Of a stretch of DNA of 64,000 nt, positions 1-8,856 are shown piece by piece. The stretch comes from Bacillus sp. OV166 (GTDB taxonomy: Bacteria; Bacillota; Bacilli; Bacillales; Cytobacillaceae), in contig NZ_FXWM01000001.1 in NCBI RefSeq assembly GCF_900177675.1, forward strand, positions 1,001,001 to 1,065,000, in the 5' to 3' direction. The notes under the pieces are model-generated. The model worked only from the letters and a program-made list of their open reading frames with translations, had not been told where the DNA came from and ran no database searches. Position 1 is the stretch's first letter. Each line of letters begins with the position of its first letter. The position numbers were made by a program, and so were the translations under genes.

Positions 1-1
1 G

Positions 2-661
2 GACTCATTAAAAAGGCTTGGGGCTCAAATTGAGATCGTCGGTGATAGCCAGGATGCCGCTGGTGTGCGCTGTTATGAGCTTGAAAAAGAGAAGGGATTA
101 ACCGTGATCGAGCCATTTGATGATCCCCATGTTATTGCCGGACAAGGAACCATCGGGTTGGAATTTCTAGAGGATCTTCCACAATTAATAGATGTGATTG
201 TTCCGCTTTCAGGCGGCGGACTACTTTCTGGAATTGGTTTGGCATTGAAATCCAATGATTGTGATATAAGAGTAACCGGGGTTTCAATGGAAAAATCCGC
301 CGTCATGTATGAAAGTTTAAAAGCTGGCAAACCAGTCATGCTAGAGGAAAGCGAGACTCTAGCTGATAGTTTACTAGGCGGAATTGGACTTGATAATCAA
401 TACACCTTTCAAATGGTACAGCAATATATGGATGATGTGGTACTCATTCCTGAAAAAGAAATTGCTTATAGTATGGCCTTTATGATGGACAAACACCGAA
501 TGATTATGGAGGGGGCCGCAGCGACTGGGATTGCAGCCGTTTTAGGGAGCAAAATCCCGCATCAAGAGGGTGATATTGCTGTTATTATCAGCGGACAGAA
601 TGTTGACCTTTCCGTACTGCTTACGTTAATTCAAAATTACACGTTTGAAAACAGAGGGTGA
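2..661 (+). CDS. Threonine/serine dehydratase-like PLP enzyme, EutB-like (5' truncated by window)
   Basis: The frame is open from base 2, so the start and the N-terminal PLP lysine lie outside the window. The visible part has the fold-type-II glycine loop (SGGGLLSGIGLAL) and a GLDNQYTF segment followed by a regulatory-type tail ending IISGQNVDLSVL, as in threonine-dehydratase-like ammonia lyases. Neighbours (DoeA-like hydrolases, an EutC-like protein) suggest the hydroxyectoine-utilisation dehydratase EutB; that role is inferred from context. A plain threonine or hydroxyaspartate dehydratase is the alternative. It is followed closely by the aspartase relic, whose ribosome site (GAGGGTG) overlaps this gene's end. 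Confidence 0.75.
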   Translation, partial: DSLKRLGAQIEIVGDSQDAAGVRCYELEKEKGLTVIEPFDDPHVIAGQGTIGLEFLEDLPQLIDVIVPLSGGGLLSGIGLALKSNDCDIRVTGVSMEKSAVMYESLKAGKPVMLEESETLADSLLGGIGLDNQYTFQMVQQYMDDVVLIPEKEIAYSMAFMMDKHRMIMEGAAATGIAAVLGSKIPHQEGDIAVIISGQNVDLSVLLTLIQNYTFENRG

Positions 662-666
662 AAATT

Positions 667-1321
667 ATGTCAAATGGTATCGGTATTAGTAATGTAAGGA
701 TTGAAAGCGATTTCCTTGGACCAAAGGAAGTCTATTATGGTATTCAAACATTACGAGCCGTAGAGAACTTCCCTATTACAGGCTATCGAATTCATGAAGA
801 TTTAATTAAAGCTCTAGCGATGGTAAAAAAGGCTGCAGCACTCGCGAATATGGACGTGAAAAGTTTATATGAAGGACTTGGGGAAACAATCGTAAAAGCA
901 GCAGACGAAATCATTGAAGGAAAATGGCATGAATTTTTTATCGTTGACCCTGATGTTCTGCCCCTGTAAGCGGGAGACCGCTAATATCAGCCAGATGGCC
1001 GACCACTTGTTTAATATAGCGAGGGTCCGCATTGAGTCCCGTTCCGACAGCTGTTGCCCCCATTTCAAGGCGGAGCCGGTACATCCATGAAAAAAGAAAT
1101 ATGTAGAAAAAAGTGTAGGAATGATTACAGCCGTCAATCCGCATATTGGGTATGAAGAGGCAGCACGGATTGCAAGGGAAGCAATCGTAAAAGGCAAATC
1201 AGTTCGTGAACTATGCCTTCTATACGATGTGTTAACAGAGGAAGAATTAGATCTGATTTTAAACCCTTATGAAATGACCGAACCAGGAATAGCTGGTGCC
1301 TCTCTTCTTGATAGAGATTGA
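667..1321 (+). pseudogene. aspA: Aspartate ammonia-lyase relic with internally inverted segment
   Basis: Three blocks of aspartase are recognisable. Bases 667 to about 955 encode the N-terminus (ESDFLGPKEVYYGIQTLRA, then WHEFFIVDP). Bases about 1091-1321 encode the C-terminus (YVEKSVGMITAVNPHIGYEE through LDLILNPYEMTEPGIAG). Between them, about 944-1090 read on the minus strand gives MGATAVGTGLNADPRYIKQV and HLADISGLPLTGAEH, which is the middle of aspartase in reverse orientation. A normal aspartase has roughly 470 residues; about 220 remain, so the gene underwent deletion plus inversion and cannot make enzyme. Aspartase would turn aspartate, an ectoine breakdown product, into fumarate, which fits the cluster. 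GAGGGTG upstream favours the ATG at 667 over the GTG at 658. Confidence 0.9.
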
Positions 1322-1337
1322 AGAAAAGGAGAAGTTT

Positions 1338-1364
1338 AACTACTCCTGATTTTTAGTAGTTTTG
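1338..1364 (+). terminator. Weak hairpin after aspartase relic
   Basis: Arms AACTACT (1338-1344) and AGTAGTT (1355-1361) are followed by TTGT. The stem is short and AT-rich, so this is at best a weak terminator before pdxS. Confidence 0.35.
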
Positions 1365-1423
1365 TATAAAAAAGAGTTACAGAAACAATGAACAACCATA
1401 AACCAGCAAGGGAGACATGAATA

Positions 1424-2305
1424 ATGGAAACAGGTTCAGATGTAGTAAAAAGAGGGATGGCGGAAATGCAAAAAGGCGGCGTGATTATGGACGTTGTCAA
1501 TGCTGAACAAGCAAAAATCGCAGAAGAAGCGGGTGCAGTAGCAGTCATGGCACTTGAACGGGTACCATCAGATATCCGGGCAGCTGGCGGAGTTGCACGT
1601 ATGGCGGAGCCAACGATAGTGGAACAAGTCATGAATGCTGTATCCATTCCGGTTATGGCAAAAGCAAGAATTGGACATATTGTTGAGGCGCGTGTATTGG
1701 AAGCACTTGGAGTCGACTATATTGACGAAAGTGAAGTCTTAACACCTGCTGATGAAGAATATCATCTTGATAAACGAAAATTCGTGGTGCCATTTGTATG
1801 CGGTGCCCGAAATCTTGGAGAAGCATTAAGAAGAGTTGGTGAAGGAGCATCAATGATTCGAACAAAAGGAGAGCCTGGAACAGGTAATGTTGTCGAAGCT
1901 GTTCGCCATATGCGCCTTATTCAAGCTCAAATTCGCCAAGTGGCCAATATGAATCACGATGAGTTAATGACTAAAGCGAAAGATTTGCAGGCGCCATTTG
2001 AACTTTTACTGCAAATAAGAGAAACAGGACGTCTGCCTGTCGTAAACTTTGCAGCTGGCGGAGTCGCAACTCCAGCTGATGCAGCCTTGATGATGGAGCT
2101 GGGGTCTGACGGTGTATTTGTGGGATCTGGAATCTTTAAATCAGCAAACCCAGAAAAATTTGCTAAAGCCATTGTAGAAGCAACAACCCATTACCAAGAT
2201 TATGAACTTATTGCCCATCTTTCAAAAAATCTAGGAACACCGATGAAGGGAATTGAAATATCCAGCTTAAATCCTGAACAGCGTATGCAGGAGCGCGGCT
2301 GGTAA
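1424..2305 (+). CDS. pdxS: Pyridoxal 5'-phosphate synthase lyase subunit PdxS
   Basis: This 293-residue protein matches PdxS along its whole length, with [16 protein letters not shown] near the start, [19 protein letters not shown], the loop [10 protein letters not shown] and the C-terminus EQRMQERGW. PdxS builds PLP from ribose 5-phosphate, glyceraldehyde 3-phosphate and ammonia, normally supplied by the glutaminase PdxT. No pdxT lies beside it, unlike the usual pdxST pair, so this may be a second, stand-alone copy that uses free ammonia or a PdxT encoded elsewhere. It sits among PLP-dependent enzymes (dehydratase, Cys/Met-metabolism enzyme), so a cofactor-supply role is plausible but inferred. 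GGGAG upstream supports the ATG at 1424. Confidence 0.95.
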   Translation: METGSDVVKRGMAEMQKGGVIMDVVNAEQAKIAEEAGAVAVMALERVPSDIRAAGGVARMAEPTIVEQVMNAVSIPVMAKARIGHIVEARVLEALGVDYIDESEVLTPADEEYHLDKRKFVVPFVCGARNLGEALRRVGEGASMIRTKGEPGTGNVVEAVRHMRLIQAQIRQVANMNHDELMTKAKDLQAPFELLLQIRETGRLPVVNFAAGGVATPADAALMMELGSDGVFVGSGIFKSANPEKFAKAIVEATTHYQDYELIAHLSKNLGTPMKGIEISSLNPEQRMQERGW

Positions 2306-2319
2306 TCTAAAGTAAATGG

Positions 2320-2362
2320 CCGTCATAATAATCCGTTAAAAGAGGATTTTATGGCGGTTTTT
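2320..2362 (+). terminator. Rho-independent terminator after pdxS
   Basis: CCGTCATAATAATCC (2320-2334) pairs with GGATTTTATGGCGG (2344-2357) with minor mismatches and is followed by TTTTTC. Confidence 0.75.
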
Positions 2363-2390
2363 CATTGAAGAAACAGGTTTATAATAATTG

Positions 2391-2465
2391 AAAAACCAGA
2401 TACTACGAACCTTAGAAGTACCGCTATTTCAAGGGACCCATTGGTTTAGCAGATATCTGGTTTTT
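2391..2465. repeat. 12-bp inverted repeat, possible bidirectional terminator
   Basis: AAAAACCAGATA (2391-2402) and TATCTGGTTTTT (2454-2465) are perfect inverted copies separated by 51 bases. It lies between the convergent pdxS and doeA-like genes. The wide loop makes terminator function uncertain. Confidence 0.4.
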
Positions 2466-2468
2466 GTT

Positions 2469-3644
2469 TTATTTTACAAACAACTCTCTTGGGAATCTCG
2501 TGATGGTTTCACAGCCATTATCCGTAACCCGAATAGTTTCAGTTATGGCCACACCATAGCCGTCAAGCCACATACCAGGCATCATATGGAACGTCATATT
2601 CGGCTTTAAGACTGTCTTATCTCCCGGTTTGAAAAATGCTGAATTTTCCATCCACACAGGCGGATAGCCAATGCCCACGGTATAGCCCATTCTTGATTCT
2701 TTTTCCAAACCGTATTTATTGATGGTTGTTTGCCACGCTTTTTCTACCTCTTCACATGTTACCCCAGGCTTTACGGCCGCTAGTGCGGTGTTTAGTCCCT
2801 CTATAACAATCTTGGCTGTATCTTTTACTTTCACAGGCGGTTCTCCGATAAAGATGGTCCTTGTCAAGGGAGCATGATATCGTTTATAACTTCCTGATAA
2901 TTCCATGTAGACTAATTGATCATCTTGATATTTTCCTTCTGTTGTCCATGAGAAGTGGGCTCCAGCTGTTCTTTCTCCCGCCGGCATGACCGGTGCCAGT
3001 GCTGGATATTCACCGCCGTACACGCCTGTTCCTTCCACTAAGTCGCTGTATACTCCTGCTGCAACATGGGATTCTCTAACGCCTACATTAATCTTTTCGA
3101 TTGCATTATACATGGTCTTTTCTACGATTCTTGCAGCGATTTGCATGTATTCTAATTCTTTTACGGATTTTTGCCCTCTTACCCAGTTTACAAGGGATGT
3201 CGTATCTATAAATTCTGCATCCGGTAAACTTCTTTCTAACCTTTTATACCAATGAGCAGTAAAATAATAAGCATCGAATTCGAGACCTGTTTTTTTAGTA
3301 TGAAGTCCTTTTTCTTTTAAAAAATCACCAATAAAATCCATTACATGGAGAACTTTAGGCTCCCACAAATATTTATCAGGATACGCGATTACATTTTCTT
3401 CTGACATCCAGGTTGTTTCAGTTGCACAGTACAGATCTTGCAATCTTACAATACATACTGGCTCTTCTAAATCTGTTGCTAGGATAATGCATTGAGGTAC
3501 GTAATAGGACATTGCATCATATCCCGAAACATAATTCATATTCGCCGGGTCTGTAATCAATAATACTTCTATTCCTTGTTCTTCCATACTAGTTTTTACT
3601 TTACGTACTCGCTCTTGGTATTCCACTTTTTCAAATGGCAGCAT
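2469..3644 (-). CDS. M24-family ectoine hydrolase-like protein (DoeA/EutD-like), copy 1
   Basis: This 391-residue protein has a creatinase N-terminal domain (about 1-150; ITDPANMNYVSGYD) and a pita-bread C-terminal domain (about 160-391). Length and motifs match the DoeA/EutD ectoine hydrolase branch of family M24, which opens the ectoine ring to N-acetyl-diaminobutyrate. The usual M24 metal ligands are not seen: the expected DxG motif reads ELSG and the expected SDxTRT reads APLTRT, as in metal-free creatinase-like members. It is transcribed divergently from a second, related copy at 4148. A generic Xaa-Pro peptidase is less likely given the lost ligands. Confidence 0.8.
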   Translation of the reverse strand: MLPFEKVEYQERVRKVKTSMEEQGIEVLLITDPANMNYVSGYDAMSYYVPQCIILATDLEEPVCIVRLQDLYCATETTWMSEENVIAYPDKYLWEPKVLHVMDFIGDFLKEKGLHTKKTGLEFDAYYFTAHWYKRLERSLPDAEFIDTTSLVNWVRGQKSVKELEYMQIAARIVEKTMYNAIEKINVGVRESHVAAGVYSDLVEGTGVYGGEYPALAPVMPAGERTAGAHFSWTTEGKYQDDQLVYMELSGSYKRYHAPLTRTIFIGEPPVKVKDTAKIVIEGLNTALAAVKPGVTCEEVEKAWQTTINKYGLEKESRMGYTVGIGYPPVWMENSAFFKPGDKTVLKPNMTFHMMPGMWLDGYGVAITETIRVTDNGCETITRFPRELFVK

Positions 3645-3704
3645 TTTCGCATTTCTCCTTCATTGTTTTTAACACTAGAATTTATATCATTTTAACTTTG
3701 AGAA

Positions 3705-3843
3705 TTGTCCAGCGCCCAGCGACTAGTGTACTTCGCTCTCCTCATAAGTCAACATCGAATCTCCCCGCTCTCTGTGTTTCCTTTATCTCAGTCAGAGCGC
3801 TCCAGTCCATACTCGCTAAACGGGCGCTTCCGCTTTTCTTATC
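3705..3843. repeat. Dispersed Bacillus-type intergenic repeat with complementary ends
   Basis: The block starts TTGTCCAGCGCCCAGCG and ends GGGCGCTTCCGCTTTTCTT. The terminal AGCGCCC (3711-3717) and GGGCGCT (3822-3828) are exact inverted copies, so the transcript could fold back over about 115 bases. I recall similar ends in short non-coding repeats of Bacillus genomes. There is no convincing ORF. It fills the gap between the two divergent doeA-like genes, and I see nothing coding in the rest of 3645-4147. Confidence 0.6.
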
Positions 3844-4008
3844 TATCATACTGAACTAGAAATGAACTGTCATCCTACAGATTGTCGGAATAATATACAG
3901 TTCAATTGGGACATTTTGAATAATTTAAAAGTAGATAATCCTAACAATAGAAATGCATGAATGCCTTGGTCATTAAGCTAATAACTGACAGTGTTCATTC
4001 ATTTGATA

Positions 4009-4081
4009 ATTTTGACTAGAAATCGTCAAAATCTTTCATACACAATATCAGGTGAAAAAGCTTTTTATGACTTTGTATAAT
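4009..4081 (+). promoter_or_regulatory. Putative operator and promoter of the second doeA-like gene
   Basis: A perfect inverted repeat ATTTTGAC (4009-4016) / GTCAAAAT (4025-4032) with an 8-base spacer lies upstream of a consensus -10 box TATAAT (4076-4081). No good -35 box is present 17 bases upstream, which suits an activated promoter. The transcript start would be about 60 bases before the doeA-like start. Confidence 0.45.
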
Positions 4082-4147
4082 ACAATCAAATAGAAATATT
4101 CCCAAAAATTAAACAAAGTCATTTTACAAGTAGGAGTGATAGAATAT

Positions 4148-5332
4148 ATGTCATTTTCAATGACAGAATACAAAGAAAGAATCCGTCAAACAAAAGAACG
4201 GATGATGCAAAAAGGAATCGATGTTTTGCTTATTACAGATCCAGCTAACCTTAATTATCTTTCTGGGTATGATGGATGGTCGTTTTATGTGCATCAAATG
4301 CTGGTCTTAATGATTGATGAAGAACAGCCAAAATGGATTGGACGGGGGCAGGATGCCAACGGAGCAAAAGCAACGACATGGCTCTCTCATGAAAATATTA
4401 TTTCTTATCCTGATGATTATGTACATTCTGAAATCAAGCATCCGATGGATTTTGTAGCGGATCGATTAAAAGAATTTGGCAAAGGAAACTGCTCCATTGG
4501 AGTTGAAATGGAAAACTATTATTTCACAGCCAAGTGTTATGAACAGTTAAAGAAAGGACTTCCGAATTCCTCTTTCCAAGATGCTACTTTACTAGTCAAT
4601 TGGGTACGTTTGATAAAGTCGGATGTTGAAATTGAATACATGAAACGAGCGGCAAGGATTGTAGAAAAGGCAATGCAGGCAGGAATCGATTTAATTGAAG
4701 CAGGCGTCAGGGAATGTGATGTTGCAGCAAAGATTTTTTACACGCAGATTACAGGAACTGAAGAATTTGGCGGAGATTATCCATCCATCGTTCCACTGCT
4801 GCCATCCGGAGAAAAAACTTCTACACCACATTTAACCTGGACGGATGACCGCTATAAAGATGGGGACGCCGTTATTTTAGAGGTGGCTGGATGTTATAAA
4901 CGTTATCATTCACCGCTTGCAAGAACAGTTCAGATTGGCAGACCAAAGGATGAAATGAAAACCCTTTCAAGTGTAGCGGTAGAAGGCATTAACGCCTGCT
5001 TGGATATGATTCGCCCAGGCATTGCCTGCGAAGAGATTGAAGAAACATGGAGAAAAACAATTGAGAAAAGTGGATTTGTGAAAGAATCCCGGTTGGGCTA
5101 CTCAATGGGATGTAATTATCCACCGGATTGGGGCGAGCACACCGTAAGCATACGAAAAGGCGATAAAACGATCCTGCAGCCTAATATGACAATCCATCTC
5201 ATTCCGGGATTGTGGCTAGATGATTATGGATTTGAAGTGAGTGAGTCAATCCGAATTACGGAAAACGGCTGTGAAACGTTTGCCAATCTCCCAAGGGACT
5301 TGACTTTAAAAGGTCATCAGTTTTCAAAGTAA
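4148..5332 (+). CDS. M24-family ectoine hydrolase-like protein (DoeA/EutD-like), copy 2
   Basis: This 394-residue relative of the protein at 2469-3644 carries ITDPANLNYLSGYDGWSFYV near residue 33, which closely resembles ectoine hydrolase DoeA as I recall it. It has a creatinase N-domain and pita-bread C-domain, and M24 metal ligands are again replaced (LEVAG; SPLART). Predicted role: cytoplasmic hydrolysis of ectoine to N-acetyl-L-2,4-diaminobutyrate. AGGAGTG (4132-4138) fits the ATG at 4148 better than the GTG at 4136. It heads a same-strand run (EutC-like, PLP enzyme, M20, dehydrogenase, ALDH) and has a decayed near-copy at 11403-12205. Confidence 0.85.
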   Translation: MSFSMTEYKERIRQTKERMMQKGIDVLLITDPANLNYLSGYDGWSFYVHQMLVLMIDEEQPKWIGRGQDANGAKATTWLSHENIISYPDDYVHSEIKHPMDFVADRLKEFGKGNCSIGVEMENYYFTAKCYEQLKKGLPNSSFQDATLLVNWVRLIKSDVEIEYMKRAARIVEKAMQAGIDLIEAGVRECDVAAKIFYTQITGTEEFGGDYPSIVPLLPSGEKTSTPHLTWTDDRYKDGDAVILEVAGCYKRYHSPLARTVQIGRPKDEMKTLSSVAVEGINACLDMIRPGIACEEIEETWRKTIEKSGFVKESRLGYSMGCNYPPDWGEHTVSIRKGDKTILQPNMTIHLIPGLWLDDYGFEVSESIRITENGCETFANLPRDLTLKGHQFSK

Positions 5333-5357
5333 AACTAAAATGGAGGTGTAAAGACCG

Positions 5358-6362
5358 GTGCTTATTTTTACAGAACAAGAACTAAAGCAATATGTTCAAC
5401 TAAATCTCGAGGCAGTGAAATTAGTCCAAGATGCATTTACCAAACTATCAAATAATGAGGCTGTGATGCCGCCCATTATGAGAGTGGACATTGTGGATCA
5501 AAATGGTGAAGTGGATGTCAAAACTGCTTATATCAAGGGAAAAGAGATGTTTGCGATTAAGATATCTTCCGGGTTTTTCAATAATTATCAGCTAGGGCTG
5601 CCGACTGGAAATGGAATGATGATCTTAATTAACACGCAAACCGGAGTTCCGGAAGCGATATTGCTAGACAATGGATACTTAACAGATGTTCGTACGGCTG
5701 CTGCAGGTGCGGTTGCGGCTGCCCATCTTTCCAAAAATACAATTGAAACTGTCGGTGTCATCGGGGCAGGAAGCCAGGCAAGATATCAGCTTAGAGCGCT
5801 AAACATAGTGAGGAAGTTTACTAAAGTTCTCGTATATGCTCGGTCATTGGAACGCTCCCAAAAATTTGCTGAAGAAATGACAGCTGAATTAGGGGTAGAA
5901 GTCGTTGCGGCTGAAAGTGCTGAAGCGGTGGTCAGAAACAGTGATACTGTAATTACTACGACCCCGGCAAAAGAGCCGATGATAAAAGCAGAATGGCTGC
6001 ATCCAGGTCTTCATATTACAGCTATGGGATCGGATGCTGAACATAAGCAAGAATTAGAGCCGGAAGTATTGGCAAAAGCAGACATTCTTGTCTGTGATAC
6101 AAAAGCTCAATGCGCTCGCTTAGGGGAACTTCATCATGCTCTTACAGCGGGTGTACTTACCGAGGAGTCACAGGTTGTGGAATTAGGTGACCTGACATCC
6201 TTGAAGGTGGCCGGTCGTGAAAATAATGAACAAATTACCGTTTGTGATTTAACAGGAACGGGTGTACAAGATACAGCTATTGCCCTGTTTGCCTATCAAG
6301 AAATGATCAAAAGAAATAAAGGGTTAAAAATCGGAGATAACAAAAATTTATTAAAAAACTAA
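5358..6362 (+). CDS. eutC: Ornithine cyclodeaminase-family protein, EutC-like
   Basis: This 334-residue protein of the ornithine cyclodeaminase/mu-crystallin family has a Rossmann motif GVIGAGSQARYQ near residue 134, DNGYLTDVRTAAAGAVAA before it, and TAMGSDAEHKQEL and GELHHAL after it. These blocks match EutC of ectoine-utilisation clusters as I recall them. EutC is associated with conversion of hydroxyectoine together with EutA and EutB; no EutA-like racemase is visible here. GGAGGTG lies 9 bases before the GTG start, and the gene follows the DoeA-like gene by 25 bases, so they are probably cotranscribed. Confidence 0.85.
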   Translation: MLIFTEQELKQYVQLNLEAVKLVQDAFTKLSNNEAVMPPIMRVDIVDQNGEVDVKTAYIKGKEMFAIKISSGFFNNYQLGLPTGNGMMILINTQTGVPEAILLDNGYLTDVRTAAAGAVAAAHLSKNTIETVGVIGAGSQARYQLRALNIVRKFTKVLVYARSLERSQKFAEEMTAELGVEVVAAESAEAVVRNSDTVITTTPAKEPMIKAEWLHPGLHITAMGSDAEHKQELEPEVLAKADILVCDTKAQCARLGELHHALTAGVLTEESQVVELGDLTSLKVAGRENNEQITVCDLTGTGVQDTAIALFAYQEMIKRNKGLKIGDNKNLLKN

Positions 6363-6377
6363 AGAGGAGTGGTTTTA

Positions 6378-7580
6378 ATGACAAACACAAATACAAAAAT
6401 GGGAACGAAAGCAGTATGGGCAGGAGAAAAGGATTATTTAGTACATGGAGCAACACAAGTACCAGTTGTATTAAGTGTAGCTTACGGATATGACGATATG
6501 GATGAATGGTATGACGTAGCAATTGGGAAAAAGAAAGGCCATATATATGGACGTAATACAAACCCAACTGTTCAGGCTTTTGAAGATAAAATCAAAATTC
6601 TTGAAGGAGCAGAAGCAGCCACAAGCTTTTCAACAGGGATGGCAGCAATCAGCAATACACTATCCACTTTCTTAGTACCTGGGGACCGCATTGTTTCCAT
6701 TAAAGATACGTATGGTGGTACAAATAAAATCTTTACTGAGTTCTTACCTCGTCAGCAAATCGAAGTAGCATTATGTGAAACTGGAAATCACGAGCAAATT
6801 GAACGGGAAGTTGAAAAAGGCTGCAAAATTTTATATTTAGAAACACCAACAAACCCAACTGTAAAAATTACCGATATTGAACGGATGGCAAAGGCAGGTA
6901 AAGCTGCTGGGGCACTAGTCGTTGTAGATAATACATTTGGTACACCAATGAATCAAAATCCGCTTTCCTTGGGTGCTGATTTAGTGATCCATAGTGCAAC
7001 TAAGTTTTTAGGAGGACACGCAGATGCCTTAGGCGGTGTGGTATGCGGATCTGAAGAATTAGTTGAAAAGATTTATCATTTCCGTGAAATTAACGGAGCC
7101 ACAATGGATCCAATGGCAGCATATTTAATTTTACGCGGGATGAAAACCCTTCATTTACGTGTTCGTCAGCAATGTGCAAATGCTTTGGCTCTAGCAAAAT
7201 ATTTGCAAACAAAAGAAATCGTAGAAGCTGTTTATTATCCAGGTCTTGAAACACATCCGCACCATGATGTTGCGAAAAAACAAATGAAAGACTTTGGCGG
7301 CATGCTTAGCTTTGCAGTTAAGGGCGGTGTGGATACAGTTCGAGATCTTCTTCCTAAATTACAGTATGCTAACCGCGCTGCTAACTTAGGTGCAGTAGAA
7401 ACAACTGTTGGACCAGCTCGTACAACAAGCCATGTAGAATGTACACCAGAAGAACGCGCGGCTATGGGAATTCCTGAAGGGCTTATCCGTATTTCTTGTG
7501 GAATTGAAGAAATTGATGATATCATTGCTGATTTTGAGCAAGCATTCAACCACGTTGATAGTATTTTAAAAGTGAAGTAA
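6378..7580 (+). CDS. Cys/Met-metabolism PLP-dependent enzyme (cystathionine gamma-synthase/lyase family)
   Basis: This roughly 400-residue protein of the trans-sulfuration family has YGRNTNPTVQAFE near the N-terminus, TYGGTNKIF, ETPTNPT, VVDNTFGTP and the PLP lysine in SATKFLGGHADALGG, then RTTSHVE and GIEEIDDI at the C-terminus. Members perform gamma- or beta-elimination/replacement on amino acids. Its place between EutC-like and M20 amidohydrolase genes suggests work on a four-carbon amino-acid intermediate rather than sulfur metabolism; this is inference. GAGGAG (6364-6369) supports the ATG at 6378. The exact reaction cannot be told from sequence. Confidence 0.85.
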   Translation: MTNTNTKMGTKAVWAGEKDYLVHGATQVPVVLSVAYGYDDMDEWYDVAIGKKKGHIYGRNTNPTVQAFEDKIKILEGAEAATSFSTGMAAISNTLSTFLVPGDRIVSIKDTYGGTNKIFTEFLPRQQIEVALCETGNHEQIEREVEKGCKILYLETPTNPTVKITDIERMAKAGKAAGALVVVDNTFGTPMNQNPLSLGADLVIHSATKFLGGHADALGGVVCGSEELVEKIYHFREINGATMDPMAAYLILRGMKTLHLRVRQQCANALALAKYLQTKEIVEAVYYPGLETHPHHDVAKKQMKDFGGMLSFAVKGGVDTVRDLLPKLQYANRAANLGAVETTVGPARTTSHVECTPEERAAMGIPEGLIRISCGIEEIDDIIADFEQAFNHVDSILKVK

Positions 7581-7613
7581 TCTTCCATTCGAATGGCAGG
7601 AGGCAAGTAGCAG

Positions 7614-8852
7614 ATGGCAGAACATACCGATCATCCTACAGTGGTTCAGGCAAACGAGTTATCAGCTAAGCTGATCGAATGGAGGCGTCAGTTTCATCAA
7701 CATCCCGAACTCAGTTTTCAAGAGTTCGGGACCTCTAATTTTGTTGCGGAAACACTGAAAAATATAAAGGGTATACATGTTGAAACTGGTATTGGAGTAG
7801 AAACAAGTGTAGTCGCTACGTTAACTTCTGGAGAAGGACCAGTGATTGCGATCCGTGCTGATATGGACGCGCTTCCGATTAAGGAAGAAAACACGTTCGA
7901 CTATAAATCGAAAAATGAAGGGGTCATGCATGCTTGCGGACATGATGCCCATACGGCGATCTTACTTGGAGCAGCCCATCTTCTGGCAGCTAAATTTGAA
8001 AAAGAAGGACTGAAAGGAACCATCAAATTTATTTTCCAGCCTGCAGAAGAGGCAACAGATGAAAACGGACTTTCGGGCTCGCCATACATGGTTCAAGCAG
8101 GTGCCTATGACAATGTAGATGCTGCTATTGCCCTTCATATGTGCCCTTGGCTTCCTGATGGTGCAGCACAAGTGAACAATGGATACAGCATGGCCAATGT
8201 TGATGTATTTACGGCTAAAATTTTTGGAACGGGCGGCCATGGCGCTTATCCAGAGATGGGAACAGATCCAATTTGGATGCTTGGAGTAGTGATGCAGGCA
8301 TTGCATGGGATTGTTGCCCGAAAACTGTCGGCTTTAGAGGCTGGGGTGATTAGTATTGGGCAAATCCATGCTGGTACCGCAAGTAATATTATTCCTAATG
8401 AAATCGTGATTACAGGTACCATCCGCAGCTATACACCTGAAGCTCGTGATTTATTGAGTTCAGAGTTAAAAAAGGCACTGTCCATCGTTGAACCAATGGG
8501 CGGCAGCTATTCGCTCGATGTTGAAAGAGGAGAACCGGCTTTAAACAATGACGCTCATATAAACCGTTTATTTTTAAAGTCGATGGAAGAAATGTATCCG
8601 GATTTACAGATTGTCAAGCGTCCGTTTGGCATGGGCGGAGAAGACTTTGGCTATGTGACGCAAAAACTGCCAGGTGCTTTATTTTTCCTAGGAAGTGGAA
8701 CAAAAGATGGAATTCAAAGGGATTTGCACACCCCTATCTTTGATTTTGATGAGAGCAGCTTGACAAAAGGCGCAGCAATCCTTACTCAGACAGCTGTGAA
8801 CTTTTTGCAAAAAAAATCCCATTTACCAATTAACAAAAAAACGGAGGTTTAG
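7614..8852 (+). CDS. M20-family amidohydrolase/deacetylase
   Basis: This 412-residue protein has the M20D layout: RRQFHQHPELSFQE at residue 25, ADMDALPI, the metal-binding MHACGHDAHTA, FQPAEE, and GMGGEDFG near the C-terminus with the dimerisation insert between. Relatives hydrolyse N-acyl amino acids to free amino acids. Here the likely substrate is N-acetyl-diaminobutyrate released by the DoeA-like enzyme, replacing the unrelated deacetylase DoeB/EutE, which is not seen. That substrate assignment is from context only. AGGAGG precedes the ATG by a normal distance. Confidence 0.85.
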   Translation: MAEHTDHPTVVQANELSAKLIEWRRQFHQHPELSFQEFGTSNFVAETLKNIKGIHVETGIGVETSVVATLTSGEGPVIAIRADMDALPIKEENTFDYKSKNEGVMHACGHDAHTAILLGAAHLLAAKFEKEGLKGTIKFIFQPAEEATDENGLSGSPYMVQAGAYDNVDAAIALHMCPWLPDGAAQVNNGYSMANVDVFTAKIFGTGGHGAYPEMGTDPIWMLGVVMQALHGIVARKLSALEAGVISIGQIHAGTASNIIPNEIVITGTIRSYTPEARDLLSSELKKALSIVEPMGGSYSLDVERGEPALNNDAHINRLFLKSMEEMYPDLQIVKRPFGMGGEDFGYVTQKLPGALFFLGSGTKDGIQRDLHTPIFDFDESSLTKGAAILTQTAVNFLQKKSHLPINKKTEV

Positions 8853-8856
8853 GTAC

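Noticed and set aside
865..1197. Long minus-strand ORF over aspA
   Set aside because: It lies in the wrong frame; the meaningful minus-strand reading is the other frame, which is the inverted aspartase block.
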